A stretch of DNA of 5,018 bases from Sva-25 sp037385685 (GTDB taxonomy: Bacteria > Pseudomonadota > Gammaproteobacteria > Chromatiales > Chromatiaceae). The notes beneath the pieces were generated by a model that worked only from the letters and a program-made list of their open reading frames with translations, searched no databases and was not told the DNA's origin. The stretch's first letter is position 1. The number at the start of each line of letters is the position of its first letter. A program made the position numbers and the translations under genes. Where the stretch lies: assembly GCA_037385685.1 (NCBI GenBank), contig JARRMW010000077.1:1-5018 (forward strand), given 5' to 3'. Of the stretch, positions 4,906-5,018 are shown in pieces.

Positions 4906-5018
4906 CTTGAGCTCGACAACGAATACTCAGGGGTCGCCGCTTAGCCGACTCACCTATATTGCTTTCGCAGAGCTCCAGCATGCATGTCCCGAGTGCCTAA
5001 CTTACCACTTTGGAGACG

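Larger units (their letters stand above)
4504..5018. other. 515-bp region without a supported gene: R4, tandem T units, and an unexplained tail
   Basis: From left to right: unremarkable sequence (4504-4596), half-repeat R4 (4597-4658), two 102-bp T units (4652-4855), then 4856-5018. A frame from ATG 4871 stays open to the window edge (49 codons) without a ribosome-binding site or recognisable residues. It cannot be called a gene on what is visible. Confidence 0.5.

Noticed and set aside
4996..5002. GCCTAAC, which fits the attC R'' box
   Set aside because: It is a single seven-base match at the window edge with no partner box visible.
4871..5018. Frame open from ATG 4871 to the window edge, 49 codons
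   Set aside because: No Shine-Dalgarno sequence, no recognisable residues, and it runs through the inverted-repeat arm. The window end prevents judging its length.

Overview
The window looks like an accessory stretch of chromosome from an uncultured, probably marine or sediment, Gammaproteobacterium. This is inferred from the gene types: a TolB-like/TPR membrane protein, a DUF4265 protein, a short single-span membrane protein with an 'IGAFAVVVSLIYVGVQ' helix, and an OmpA/OmpX-type barrel. Base composition is moderate. No housekeeping gene, rRNA, tRNA, transposase, integrase or CRISPR array is visible.

Layout, left to right, all genes on the + strand: divergent repeat R0 (1-122); a 173-residue membrane-anchored hypothetical protein (159-680); repeat R1 (693-835); a DUF4265 protein with no ATG start (838-1314); repeat R2 (1328-1455); a 653-residue TolB-like/TPR membrane protein (1511-3472); a weak terminator-like hairpin and repeat R3 (3534-3661); an outer-membrane beta-barrel protein with a strong ribosome-binding site (3866-4453); a hairpin terminator candidate; a half-copy R4 (4597-4658); and directly abutting it a nearly perfect tandem duplication of a different 102-bp unit, T1 and T2 (4652-4855). 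The last 155 bases hold no convincing gene.

The notable content is the non-coding DNA. R0-R3 share a fixed register: 95 bases from a GGCCG box to a TGACCC box. R1-R4 also share 55 bases from a CCGCTWW box to the same TGACCC box (GGACCC in R3). One copy precedes each of the four genes and one follows the last, giving a 'gene-repeat-gene' order reminiscent of a cassette array, although no integron attC consensus is present. R1 and R2 carry an exact TATAAT and a conserved bulged hairpin. The T unit begins and ends at the same TGACCCA and can form mutually exclusive RNA or DNA helices.

The four proteins do not form an obvious pathway. Three concern the envelope or are membrane-bound, and one (DUF4265) is a small soluble protein of unknown role. 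The three genes embedded between R copies lack Shine-Dalgarno sequences, whereas the outer-membrane protein gene has a textbook one.
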